A stretch of 64,000 bases of DNA from Oscillospiraceae bacterium (lineage in GTDB: Bacteria > Bacillota > Clostridia > Oscillospirales > Oscillospiraceae): contig JAKSQD010000003.1 in assembly GCA_024404315.1 (NCBI GenBank), forward strand, positions 23,277-87,276, given 5' to 3'. Below the pieces are notes generated by a model, which did no database searches, was not told the origin of the DNA, and saw nothing but the letters and a program-made list of their open reading frames with translations. Numbering within the stretch: the first letter of the stretch is position 1; each line of letters begins with the position of its first letter. The position numbers were made by a program, and so were the translations under genes. Positions 40,948-49,238 of this stretch are shown here, in pieces.

Positions 40948-42009
40948 ATGAAAAAAAGACTTTCTTTGCTGTTGGTCATGGCGCTCCTGCTGACCGGCTG
41001 TTCCGCTGGCAAGCCGGTGGAGCGTCCCAAGCCCCAGCCCACGGCGGAGGATCTGGAAAAATCCTCGGTCTATGTGGAAAGCATGGATACCTTTATGACC
41101 CTCACCGCCTATGGAACAGCCCGAGAAGCGGCGCTGGAGGAGGCAGAAAAGGAGATTCTCCGCCTCAATGACCTGCTCAGTGTGGGGGTGGAGACCAGTG
41201 AAATCTCACAGGTAAACGAAAAAGGCTCCCTGACCCTCTCCCAAGACACCGCCGCCATGGTGGAAAAATCCCTGGAGCTGTATCAGGAAACCGATGGCGC
41301 TTTTGATATCACGGTCTATCCCCTGATGGAGCTGTGGGGCTTCACCACGGAAAATTATCATGTTCCCACCGAGCGTGAGCTGTCCGATACCCTCACCAAA
41401 GTGGGAGCCGACCGCCTGAGCTTCGATGCCGCCGCCCGCACCCTCACGCTGGATGAGGGGCAGGCCATTGATCTGGGCGGTATCGCCAAGGGCTTCACCT
41501 CGCAGCGGGTGATGGAGGAGTTTCAGGCCGCTGGCGTGACCTCCGGTATCATCTCTCTGGGCGGAAATGTTCACTGCCTGGGCACCAAGCCGGACGGCTC
41601 TTACTATCGGGTGGGCATTCAAAAGCCCGGAGCCGTAGAGGGCGGTATTGCCGCTGTGGTGGAGGTGGCGGATGCCGCCGTGATTACCTCGGGCGGCTAT
41701 GAACGGTTCTTTGTAGACGAAGAGAGCGGCCTCACTTATCAGCATATCGTTGACCCCGCTACGGGCTATCCGGTGGACGGAGACCTGCTCTCTGTCAGCA
41801 TCGTTTCTCAGGATGGTATGCTGGCCGATGGCCTTTCTACCTCCCTTTACATCATGGGCTTGGAGCACGCAGCGGACTATTGGCGCAGCCATCACGACCA
41901 GTTCCAGGCCATTTTCATTGACAGCAACCAGAAGATTTATGTCACCGAGGGTCTGAAAGGGATGGTAACGTCAGATAGTGACATTACCGTTTTGAGTCTG
42001 TCAAAATGA
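40948..42009 (+). CDS. apbE: FAD:protein FMN transferase (ApbE), lipoprotein
   Basis: A 353-residue ApbE lipoprotein (lipobox LLTGC, Cys18). It transfers FMN from FAD to threonine in S/T-G-A-T-x-T motifs of exported proteins. Family residues are present: MDTFMTLTAYG at the start, DITVYPLMELWGF, IDLGGIAKGFTSQRV, SLGGNVHCLG and the metal-binding HIVDPATGYPV. Likely clients in this window are the proteins at 42788, 46455 (RnfD and RnfG parts) and 60112, all of which carry such motifs. It is the last gene of the NusG-II/Gx/ApbE operon. Confidence 0.95.
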   Translation: MKKRLSLLLVMALLLTGCSAGKPVERPKPQPTAEDLEKSSVYVESMDTFMTLTAYGTAREAALEEAEKEILRLNDLLSVGVETSEISQVNEKGSLTLSQDTAAMVEKSLELYQETDGAFDITVYPLMELWGFTTENYHVPTERELSDTLTKVGADRLSFDAAARTLTLDEGQAIDLGGIAKGFTSQRVMEEFQAAGVTSGIISLGGNVHCLGTKPDGSYYRVGIQKPGAVEGGIAAVVEVADAAVITSGGYERFFVDEESGLTYQHIVDPATGYPVDGDLLSVSIVSQDGMLADGLSTSLYIMGLEHAADYWRSHHDQFQAIFIDSNQKIYVTEGLKGMVTSDSDITVLSLSK

Positions 42010-42097
42010 GGGAGAAAGTGACAAAAGTTGCACAACGCTAACCGATTGGTTTTGTAGATTTATCGGGTAAATTGTTAAAAAAACGAACATGTGACTA

Positions 42098-42126
42098 TTG
42101 ACGAACAGGTGGTTTGCTTTTATAAT
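42098..42126 (+). promoter_or_regulatory. Strong sigma-A promoter upstream of a leader RNA and tatA
   Basis: TTGACG (42098-42103) and TATAAT (42121-42126) are spaced by 17 bases. The predicted start, near 42133, lies about 200 bases before tatA. Confidence 0.8.
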
Positions 42127-42132
42127 GGAGGT

Positions 42133-42237
42133 TGCAAAATGAATAAACTGTGAACAAATTGCCTGATGCACAAGTTGCCTCAGTGCAGGGTTCCATAGCG
42201 GTGAGCGTCCCATTTTGCCGTGGGGCGCTTTTTTCTT
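42133..42237 (+). ncRNA. Short leader RNA or small RNA ending in a terminator
   Basis: A strong promoter is followed after about 105 bases by AGCGTCCCA/TGGGGCGCT and a T-run (42204-42237), before tatA begins at 42329. No convincing open frame lies between; a tiny ATG-AAT-AAA-CTG-TGA frame has its ribosome site inside the -10 region. It could be an attenuated 5' leader controlling tatA and the reductase, or a free small RNA. It matches no riboswitch class I could recognise. Confidence 0.5.
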
Positions 42238-42328
42238 TCGGGGGACAATTCGTTTCCCGTTTTACCATTCTACTTTAGAGACTGTTCCGCAATTTGCGAT
42301 TTTTCAGCACAAAAAGGAGAAAAAACAA

Positions 42329-42508
42329 ATGAGACTCGGACCTACTGAATTGCTGATTGTTCTGGCCATCTTGATGATCCTCTTTGGCCCCTCCCAGATT
42401 CCCAAGCTGACCAAGATGTTTGGCAAGAGCATCAAAAACTTCCGGGAAGGCATGGCGGAGGATGAAACCAAGGCAGAGAAAAAGGATTCGGACGAGGAAG
42501 AAGACTGA
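42329..42508 (+). CDS. tatA: Sec-independent translocase subunit TatA
   Basis: A 59-residue TatA: an N-terminal membrane helix (about 7-22), the hinge FGPSQIPKLTKMFGKSIKNF, an amphipathic helix, and a short Lys/Glu/Asp tail. It forms the pore-like assembly that passes folded Tat substrates. The gene 280 bases downstream encodes a protein with a perfect twin-arginine signal, the obvious client. No tatC is in the window, so the receptor must be elsewhere. ATG 42329 follows AAAGGAG. Confidence 0.93.
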   Translation: MRLGPTELLIVLAILMILFGPSQIPKLTKMFGKSIKNFREGMAEDETKAEKKDSDEEED

Positions 42509-42787
42509 CATCGACCAATCAGAAACAGACTCTCAGCAAGAGAAAAATCGGCTCACGCAACCGGTTTTGCGCTTGCCCATCCTTTCCTGTCAACGATAGG
42601 CTCTTAATCGGACGGGAGAGGAGGATAGAAACCGCTCTTGTTCCGGGGCATCTCTGCTCAAGGTGCTCCGGTTTAGGAAAGGCGGCGTGGACACCGCGAC
42701 AGCTTGGGAGGCTTCTTTTGCTGCCCTCCAAGCTGGTTCAGGCCGACCATCCAAGAGGTATTTTTGAACGATAAAGGAGAAAAAAGT
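42509..42787 (+). other. Gene-free structured leader between tatA and the flavin reductase
   Basis: These 279 bases hold no credible gene. They contain stems such as CCGGGGCA/TGCTCCGG near 42635-42670 (one wobble pair) and GCGGCGTGGACACCGC near 42685. No T-run terminator is seen. The density of pairing suggests a structured 5' leader of the reductase mRNA, but no known class was recognised. Confidence 0.4.
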
Positions 42788-44836
42788 ATGGCAAAACAGG
42801 CAATTTCCCGTCGTGACTTTATCAAAGGCATGGCAGCAGGTGCGGCCAGCGTGGTCGCTCTGGGCGTTCTGAACGCATGTGACAGTGGTAAGACCGGCGC
42901 AGCAGCCGCTGGCGTGGCCGCTCCCGCTCCCTCTGAGGGCGCAGGCACTGGTCTGACCTACACCCCCGGCACTTACACCGCTTCCGCAAAGGGCATCGCT
43001 TCCGAGTGCAAGGTGGAGATGACCTTCGACGAGAAGAGCATCACCGCCGTCAAGATCGACACCACCGGTGAGACCCCCGACATCGGCGGAAAGGCAGCTG
43101 CTGAGCTGGAGCAGGCAATCATGCAGATGCAGTCGGCTGACATCGACGCTATTTCTGGCGCAACCGTTACAACTGACGCTGTTAAGGCTGCTGCTGCTGA
43201 CTGTATCTCTCAGGCATCCGGCGGAGCCTACATTCTGGGCGAGAGCAGCAAGCCCGCCAGCTCCGACTGGCTGGGTGAGGCTCCCGAAATCGCTGACGGT
43301 GATGTCAAGGAGACCATCGACACCGAAGTGGCCGTCATCGGCTGCGGTACCGGCGGCTGGATTGCGACCATGACCGCTGCTGAGGAGGGCGCAAAGGTTC
43401 TCGTCGTCGAGATGGGCGAGACTCCCACTGGTATCCGTGAGGACATCGGTGCCATCGGCTCCCGTTATCAGCTGGAAACCATCAAGAAGTTCCCCGAGCA
43501 GGAGATCAACAAGATGGAGGCGATGGAGGACATCGTGCGTTATGCCTCCGGCTATGTGGATTATGACCTGATTAAGGTCTGGGCGAACGAGTCCGCCGAG
43601 CTGGTGGAGTGGCTGTCCGACCTGATGGAGGCCACCGGCAACTGGTATATGCAGCATGAGGGCGGCATTGGTAACATCAATGACCCTGGCCGTGACAAGG
43701 CTTATTCCACCGGCCACTCCCCCCACAAGACCGACAAGGCTCCCGAGGACTGTACCACCAACTCCACCTTTATGGACTTCTGCGATGCCACCGGCAACGT
43801 TACTTGGAAGTTCCAGACCAAGCTGGTCAAGCTGGTGCAGGACGACAACGGCAAGGTCACTGGCTTCATCGCTCAGGATCTGACCGACGAGAAGTATATC
43901 AAGGTCAACACCTCCAAGGGTGTCATCATGGCAACCGGCGGCTATGCCACCAACACCGACATGATGCTTGCTCTCCAGCCCATGACCATGGAGATGAAGA
44001 TTAACGTGCCCATCGGCTCCAAGGCCGACGGCTCCGGCATCAAGGCCATGCTGTGGGCAGGCTCCAAGATGGATCCCACCCATATGTCCATGATGTTCAA
44101 CCGTGCTTCCTGCCTGCCCACCGAGACCGCTGGCTACAAGACCAACGGCAAGTGGTATTGGTTCGGTGAGCAGCCCTTCCTGAAGGTCAACCTGAACGGT
44201 AAGCGCTTCTGCAACGAGTCTGGCCCCTATGAGTTCATGCTGCACTCCATGTATATGCAGCCCAATCACACCTACTGCGACATCTTCGACGCAAACAACA
44301 AGAAGTACTGCGAGCAGTTCGACGAGGTTGGATGCTGCCGTCTGTTCCCCTTCGATAATGGCGCTATTTCCAACATGCCCTATGACTATGTTTGGGGCGG
44401 AATGACCGAAGGCGAGAATTCCCATCTGGAAATGGGCTACCTCCAGAAGGCTGACACCCTGGAGGAGTTGGCTGAGAAGCTGAATATCCCCGTTGATAAC
44501 TTTGTCGCTTCCGTCAAGCGCTATAACGAGCTGTGTGCAAAGGGCGTGGATGAGGATTATGGCAAGGAAAAGCACCGCCTGACCCCCGTGGACACCGCTC
44601 CCTTCTATGGCATCCGCACCGGCGCATGGCATCTGACCACTCTGGACGGCTGCCGTATCAACCCTGATATGCAGGTTCTCCGTGAGGACGGCTCCGTCAT
44701 CGAGGGTCTGTGGGCAACCGGCGACTGCACCGGCGGTTTCTTCGCTACCAACTATCCCAACCTGTTCACCGGTCTGGCTTGTGGCCGTACCATGACCTTT
44801 GGTCGTCACGCAGCTAAGATGGTGGCACACCTCTAA
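42788..44836 (+). CDS. Tat-exported flavinylated (FMN_bind/FAD_binding_2) lipoprotein reductase
   Basis: A 682-residue extracytosolic flavoprotein. The N-terminus SRRDFIKGMAAGAASVV is a twin-arginine signal and LNAC (Cys31) a lipobox, so it is a Tat lipoprotein. The FMN_bind domain (about 57-140) ends in SGATVT, with Thr128 the expected FMN site. The FAD_binding_2 reductase domain (about 180-682) begins VAVIGCGTGGW. The C-terminal ATGDCTGGFFATNYPNLF replaces the NRLGG arginine motif of fumarate reductases, so the substrate is not fumarate or urocanate; similar paralogs in gut bacteria reduce diverse small molecules. Electrons probably come from the membrane, possibly from Rnf encoded next. 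Confidence 0.88.
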   Translation: MAKQAISRRDFIKGMAAGAASVVALGVLNACDSGKTGAAAAGVAAPAPSEGAGTGLTYTPGTYTASAKGIASECKVEMTFDEKSITAVKIDTTGETPDIGGKAAAELEQAIMQMQSADIDAISGATVTTDAVKAAAADCISQASGGAYILGESSKPASSDWLGEAPEIADGDVKETIDTEVAVIGCGTGGWIATMTAAEEGAKVLVVEMGETPTGIREDIGAIGSRYQLETIKKFPEQEINKMEAMEDIVRYASGYVDYDLIKVWANESAELVEWLSDLMEATGNWYMQHEGGIGNINDPGRDKAYSTGHSPHKTDKAPEDCTTNSTFMDFCDATGNVTWKFQTKLVKLVQDDNGKVTGFIAQDLTDEKYIKVNTSKGVIMATGGYATNTDMMLALQPMTMEMKINVPIGSKADGSGIKAMLWAGSKMDPTHMSMMFNRASCLPTETAGYKTNGKWYWFGEQPFLKVNLNGKRFCNESGPYEFMLHSMYMQPNHTYCDIFDANNKKYCEQFDEVGCCRLFPFDNGAISNMPYDYVWGGMTEGENSHLEMGYLQKADTLEELAEKLNIPVDNFVASVKRYNELCAKGVDEDYGKEKHRLTPVDTAPFYGIRTGAWHLTTLDGCRINPDMQVLREDGSVIEGLWATGDCTGGFFATNYPNLFTGLACGRTMTFGRHAAKMVAHL

Positions 44837-45098
44837 TCCTCTTTCGTTTGCAACAGCCAGAGCCGAGTCATCCGACTTGAAACGAGACCTCCCAATCCGG
44901 CCTGTTTCACACCCCATCCCCCTGCTGGAACAGGCCGGAGCCGGAGCGCTCTTTCCGGCGGTTGTTGGCTCCGGTTGTTTCAAAAATATTACTTCCCCAC
45001 TCTGTTTTATGAGAAAAATAGGCTCTGAAAGAGAAAAAACCGTTTTCATCAGAAAAATGGGACAGAACACTTCCAGAGTCAGGGAAAGGAGATACCCA
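44837..45098 (+). other. Gene-free structured stretch upstream of rnfC
   Basis: No gene fits here. Strong pairings are CCGGCCTGTTTC/GGAACAGGCCGG (44898-44939) and GGAGCCGGAG with CTCCGG-type partners to about 44980. The first stem lacks an immediate T-run, so it is a poor terminator for the upstream gene. It may be a leader of the rnf operon. Confidence 0.4.
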
Positions 45099-46442
45099 AT
45101 GAGAACAAAAACCTTCCGGGGCGGTGTCCATCCCTCCGGCATGAAGGAACTCAGCCAGGGTAAGCCGATTCAGTTTTATGAGCCCAAGGGCGACCTCGTC
45201 TTCCCCTTGAGCCAGCACATCGGCAAGCCTGCTGTTCCTGTTGTCAAGAAGAATGACCCCGTCCTCACTGGACAGATTATCGCAAAGGCAGATGGTTTTA
45301 TCTCTGCCAATATCATCAGCTCCTGCTCCGGTAAGGTCAAGGCCATTGAGCCTCGTATGACCACCGCCGGTGTCGTTGCGCAGTGTATCGTCATCCAGAA
45401 TGACGGCAAGTTCGACACCGTTCCCGGCTTCGGTGTCCCCAACGACGATTGGGCAAGCATGACCAACGACGAGATCATCCAGAAAATCATGGACGCTGGT
45501 GTCATCGGTCTGGGCGGCGCCGGCTTCCCCACCCACGTCAAGATGCGTCCCAGGAACCCCGAGGAGATCGACTACATCATCGCCAACGGCGCAGAGTGCG
45601 AACCCTACATCACCTGCGACGAGCGCTTGATGATTGAGCACTCTGACTGGATTGTGGCTGGCATCAAGGTCGTTCAGAAGCTGTTCCCCCACGCCAAGGG
45701 CATCATCGCCATTGAAGACAACAAGCCCGAGGCAATCAAGGCAATGCAGGCCGCCATCTCTGGTGAATCCAACATGGAGATTATGCCGCTGCATACCAAG
45801 TTCCCCCAGGGCGGCGAGCGTAACCTGGTTCACGCCGTCACCAACCGTAAGATGGAGTCCCGTGACCTGCCCGCAAACCTGGGCTGCATCGTGGACAACG
45901 TTGCCACCCTCACCGCCATCTATCACGCTGTCTGCTGCAATGAGCCTCTGGTTTCCAAGGGCTTCACTGTCACCGGTGACGCAGTTGCCGAGCCCGCCAA
46001 CTTCATGGTTCGCATCGGCACCGACATTTCCGAGCTGCTGGAGGCCGCTGGCGGCCTGAAGACTCAGCCCAAGAAGGTCATCATCGGCGGCCCCATGATG
46101 GGCATGGCCATCACCAGCCTGAACCGTCCCATTGCTAAGAGCTATAACGCTCTGGTCTGCATGACCGAAGACCCCGTGGAGAAGGCCTTTGAGCAGATGA
46201 CCAACTGCATCCGCTGTGGCCGCTGCGTCCGTGTCTGCCCCGTCGGTCTGGTGCCTCAGCAGATGGCTGTTGCCGGTCAGCGCAAGGATTACGCCAAGTA
46301 TGAGAAAATCCATGGTTTGGACTGCATCGCCTGCGGCTCCTGCACCTTCATCTGTCCCGCCAAGCGTCCTCTGACGCAGCTGTTCCAGCTGACCAAGAAG
46401 GAAATCATGGCACAAAAAGCGGCTGCCGCCGCCAAGAAATAA
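45099..46442 (+). CDS. rnfC: Rnf complex subunit C
   Basis: RnfC (447 residues) is the NADH-facing flavoprotein subunit of the ferredoxin:NAD+ oxidoreductase that pumps sodium or protons. The NADH/FMN region has GLGGAGFPTHVK and NGAECEPYITCDERLM, as in NuoF-like proteins. Two [4Fe-4S] motifs, CIRCGRCVRVCP and CIACGSCTFICP, lie near the C-terminus, and the tail is Ala/Lys rich. ATG 45099 follows GGGAAAGGAG. It opens the rnf operon in the order C-DG-E-A-B. Confidence 0.96.
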   Translation: MRTKTFRGGVHPSGMKELSQGKPIQFYEPKGDLVFPLSQHIGKPAVPVVKKNDPVLTGQIIAKADGFISANIISSCSGKVKAIEPRMTTAGVVAQCIVIQNDGKFDTVPGFGVPNDDWASMTNDEIIQKIMDAGVIGLGGAGFPTHVKMRPRNPEEIDYIIANGAECEPYITCDERLMIEHSDWIVAGIKVVQKLFPHAKGIIAIEDNKPEAIKAMQAAISGESNMEIMPLHTKFPQGGERNLVHAVTNRKMESRDLPANLGCIVDNVATLTAIYHAVCCNEPLVSKGFTVTGDAVAEPANFMVRIGTDISELLEAAGGLKTQPKKVIIGGPMMGMAITSLNRPIAKSYNALVCMTEDPVEKAFEQMTNCIRCGRCVRVCPVGLVPQQMAVAGQRKDYAKYEKIHGLDCIACGSCTFICPAKRPLTQLFQLTKKEIMAQKAAAAAKK

Positions 46443-46454
46443 GGAGGTTGGAAA

Positions 46455-47957
46455 ATGAACGGTTTACTGAATGTTTCCTCCTCCCCTCATGTGAGGAGTC
46501 GTCTCACCACCGGTTCGGTGATGTTTGACGTGGTGCTGGCGCTGATGCCCACTACCCTCTTCGGTGTGTGGTTCTTCGGTCTGCACGCTTTCCTGGTCAT
46601 TGCGACCGCTGTTTTGACCTCCGTGATGACGGAGTTCATCTTTGACTACATCGCACATCGTCCCAACTCCCTGACCGACGGCTCTGCTGTTGTCACCGGT
46701 CTGCTGCTGGGTCTGGTGCTGCCTCCCTCCGTGCCCCTGTACGTCCCCTACCTGGGCGCTCTGTTCGCTATCCTGTTCGTCAAGTGCGCCTTCGGCGGTC
46801 TGGGTCAGAACTTCATGAACCCCGCCCTGGCAGGCCGCTGCTTCCTGCTGCTGTCCTTCGGCACTGTGATGACAAACTACGCCGTGGACGGTGTTTCCTC
46901 CGCCACTCCTCTGGCCCAGATGGGCAATGGCTCCGTGGTTTCTGTCACGGACCTGTTCCTGGGCTTTAACTCCGGCGTCATCGGCCTTTCCGGTGCGGCT
47001 CTGCTGGTGGGCGGTATCTTCCTGCTCATCAATGGTACCATCACCTGGCACATCCCCGTCAGCTACATCGGTTCCTTTGTCGTCTGCATGATCCTGGGCG
47101 GCGGCCATGGCTTCGACCCCATGTTCCTCATCGCTCATATCTGCGGCGGCGGCGTTCTGATGGGCGCTCTGTTCATGGCTACCGATCCCGTCACCAGTCC
47201 CATGACTGGCCGTGGCATGGCCATCTATGGCGTGCTGGTTGGCTTCCTGACCGCTATCTTCCGCATCTACGGCAACGCACCCGACAGCGTGAGCTATGCC
47301 ATCATCCTGGGCAACCTGTGTGTGCCTCTGATTGACCTGATTTCCATTCCCAAGCCCTTCGGCGTGGGCGATAACCAGAAGAAGCCCAAGCCCAAGATTC
47401 CCAAGGCTGCCGCTACTCTGGCCATCATCACCCTCATTGCTGGCGTGGCTCTGGCCGTTGTCAACTTTGTCACTGCTCCCATCATCGAGCAGCAGAAGCT
47501 GGCCGCTAACGCCGCTTCCTATGTGGAGGTCATGCCCGGCGCTGACTCCGTTGGTTATGATTCCGCTGTGACCGCTGCTGTGGAGGCTTCCGCAGAGGCA
47601 TACGGCAAGAGCACCATCAACGAGGCTGTTGTGGGTTATGACGCTTCCGGTGCTCCCGTGGGCTACGCTGTCAGCGTGACCAACGGCGAGGGCTTCGATG
47701 GTAACATTGTCTTCTCTGTCGGCTTCGACACCGAGGGAACCATCACCGGCCTCCAGTTCACTGAGATCAATGAGACCGCTGGCATGGGTATGCGTGCGGA
47801 TGAGCCTGAATGGAAGGCACAGTTCGCTGGTATTCCCGCTGAAACCATCACCCTCAACGATCAGATCGACCAGGTTTCCGGCGCTACCTTTACCTCCAAG
47901 GCCGTGACCAATGGTGTCAACGCCGCCATTGATTTCTACAACAACAATTTGAAGTAA
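46455..47957 (+). CDS. Fused Rnf subunits D and G
   Basis: A 500-residue natural fusion. Residues 1-~305 match RnfD, a membrane subunit with about ten helices; VSSATPL holds the likely covalent FMN at Thr151. After a Lys/Pro linker (KKPKPKIPK) a new membrane helix and an FMN_bind domain of RnfG follow (about 320-500), with VSGATFTS and Thr480 as the second covalent FMN site. In most bacteria rnfD and rnfG are separate neighbouring genes. There is one uninterrupted frame and no internal ribosome site was noticed, so a fixed 1:1 ratio is implied. ApbE encoded nearby should flavinylate both sites. Confidence 0.92.
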   Translation: MNGLLNVSSSPHVRSRLTTGSVMFDVVLALMPTTLFGVWFFGLHAFLVIATAVLTSVMTEFIFDYIAHRPNSLTDGSAVVTGLLLGLVLPPSVPLYVPYLGALFAILFVKCAFGGLGQNFMNPALAGRCFLLLSFGTVMTNYAVDGVSSATPLAQMGNGSVVSVTDLFLGFNSGVIGLSGAALLVGGIFLLINGTITWHIPVSYIGSFVVCMILGGGHGFDPMFLIAHICGGGVLMGALFMATDPVTSPMTGRGMAIYGVLVGFLTAIFRIYGNAPDSVSYAIILGNLCVPLIDLISIPKPFGVGDNQKKPKPKIPKAAATLAIITLIAGVALAVVNFVTAPIIEQQKLAANAASYVEVMPGADSVGYDSAVTAAVEASAEAYGKSTINEAVVGYDASGAPVGYAVSVTNGEGFDGNIVFSVGFDTEGTITGLQFTEINETAGMGMRADEPEWKAQFAGIPAETITLNDQIDQVSGATFTSKAVTNGVNAAIDFYNNNLK

Positions 47958-47972
47958 GGAGGGGTTTGAATT

Positions 47973-48644
47973 ATGAATAGCAATATGGAACGAATCTATA
48001 ACGGTATCGTCAAAGAAAACCCCATCTTTATCATGATGTTGGGTATGTGCCCCACTCTGGCAGTGACCGTTTCCGCCACCAACGGCCTGGGCATGGGTGT
48101 TTCCACCCTGTGTGTTCTGGTGATGAGCAACTTCATCATCTCCCTCATGCGCAAGATCATCCCCGATCAGGTGCGTCTGCCCGCCTATATCGTCATCGTG
48201 GCCTCTCTCGTTACCGTTGTGCAGCTGCTGATTCAGGCCTTTGTGTCCTCTCTGTACGCTGCCCTCGGCATCTACATTCCCCTAATCGTCGTCAACTGCA
48301 TCATTCTGGGTCGTGCTGAGGCCTTCGCCGCCAAGAACGATCCCGTTTCCTCCGTCTTTGACGGTATCGGTATGGGTCTCGGCTTCACCATCGCCCTGAC
48401 CATCATCGGCTTGGCTCGTGAGCTGTTCGGCAATGGCACGGCCTTTGGTTTCCAGGTGATGCCCAGCTTCTATCAGCCCATCAGCATCATCACCAGCGCT
48501 CCCGGCGCCTTCCTGGTGCTGGCTATCATCATCACAATCATGAATGGTGCAAGCATCTCCACCGCTGCCAACGACAAGGTTGAGGGCTGTGACGGCTGCT
48601 GCGCTACCTGTGGTAAGAGCTGCAAGAAGGAGGAGAACGCATGA
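47973..48644 (+). CDS. rnfE: Rnf complex subunit E
   Basis: RnfE (223 residues) is one of the paired membrane subunits that carry a shared intramembrane [2Fe-2S] centre with RnfA. About six helices are visible, with the family segment NPIFIMMLGMCPTLAVT holding a conserved Cys and VNCIILGRAEAFA a second. The C-terminal tail is unusual, with CDGCCATCGKSCKK giving five extra cysteines. RnfA starts by an ATGA overlap at its stop. Confidence 0.94.
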   Translation: MNSNMERIYNGIVKENPIFIMMLGMCPTLAVTVSATNGLGMGVSTLCVLVMSNFIISLMRKIIPDQVRLPAYIVIVASLVTVVQLLIQAFVSSLYAALGIYIPLIVVNCIILGRAEAFAAKNDPVSSVFDGIGMGLGFTIALTIIGLARELFGNGTAFGFQVMPSFYQPISIITSAPGAFLVLAIIITIMNGASISTAANDKVEGCDGCCATCGKSCKKEENA

Positions 48645-49222
48645 CTTCGTTAGCAATGATTATTCTGACCGCTGCGCTGGTCAACAACGTGGTTCTGAAT
48701 CAGTTCCTCGGCCTCTGCTCCTTCCTGGGCGTGTCCAAGCAGCTCAAAACCGCCGCCAGCCTGAGCGGTGCGGTTATCTTCGTGATTACCATCGCCTCCG
48801 GCGTGGCCAACCTGATCTACACCTACGTCCTGTCTCCTCTGGGTCTGGACTATTTGCAGACCATCGTCTTTATTCTGGTCATTGCCGCCCTAGTTCAGGT
48901 GGTTGAAATGTTCCTGAAGAAGGCCGCTCCCGCTGTCCACAGCGCTCTGGGCATCTATCTGCCCCTCATCACCACCAACTGCGCCGTGCTGGGCGTGGCT
49001 CTGACCAACGTGACCAATGGCTATGATTTCTTCCAGAGTATCTTTGCCGGTTTTGGTACCGCTATGGGCTTCACCATCGCCATTGTGTTGCTGGCTGGTA
49101 TCCGTGAGCGCATCCAGGACAACGACGTTCCTGCTCCCTTCCAGGGTGCTCCCATCGTGCTGCTGAGCGCCTGCCTCATGGCTATCGCATTCTGCGGCTT
49201 CGGCGGCCTGAATCTGGGCTAA
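48641..49222 (+). CDS. rnfA: Rnf complex subunit A
   Basis: RnfA (193 residues) is the partner of RnfE in the membrane. It begins ALVNNVVLNQFLGLCSFLGV, where the Cys is a cluster ligand, and includes LITTNCAVLGVALTN with the second Cys. Six hydrophobic helices are apparent. It overlaps rnfE by four bases and is followed by rnfB after 16 bases. Confidence 0.96.
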   Translation: MTSLAMIILTAALVNNVVLNQFLGLCSFLGVSKQLKTAASLSGAVIFVITIASGVANLIYTYVLSPLGLDYLQTIVFILVIAALVQVVEMFLKKAAPAVHSALGIYLPLITTNCAVLGVALTNVTNGYDFFQSIFAGFGTAMGFTIAIVLLAGIRERIQDNDVPAPFQGAPIVLLSACLMAIAFCGFGGLNLG

Positions 49223-49238
49223 TGGAGGGCATACAAAA

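Noticed and set aside
42139-42153. Four-codon leader peptide before tatA
   Set aside because: Its GGAGG lies within the -10 region and would not be on the transcript.
42590-45142. An 850-codon open frame on the minus strand opposite the flavin reductase
   Set aside because: It is antisense to a gene with clear domains and arises from strong third-position bias; the translation has no known fold and is poor in a proper start site.
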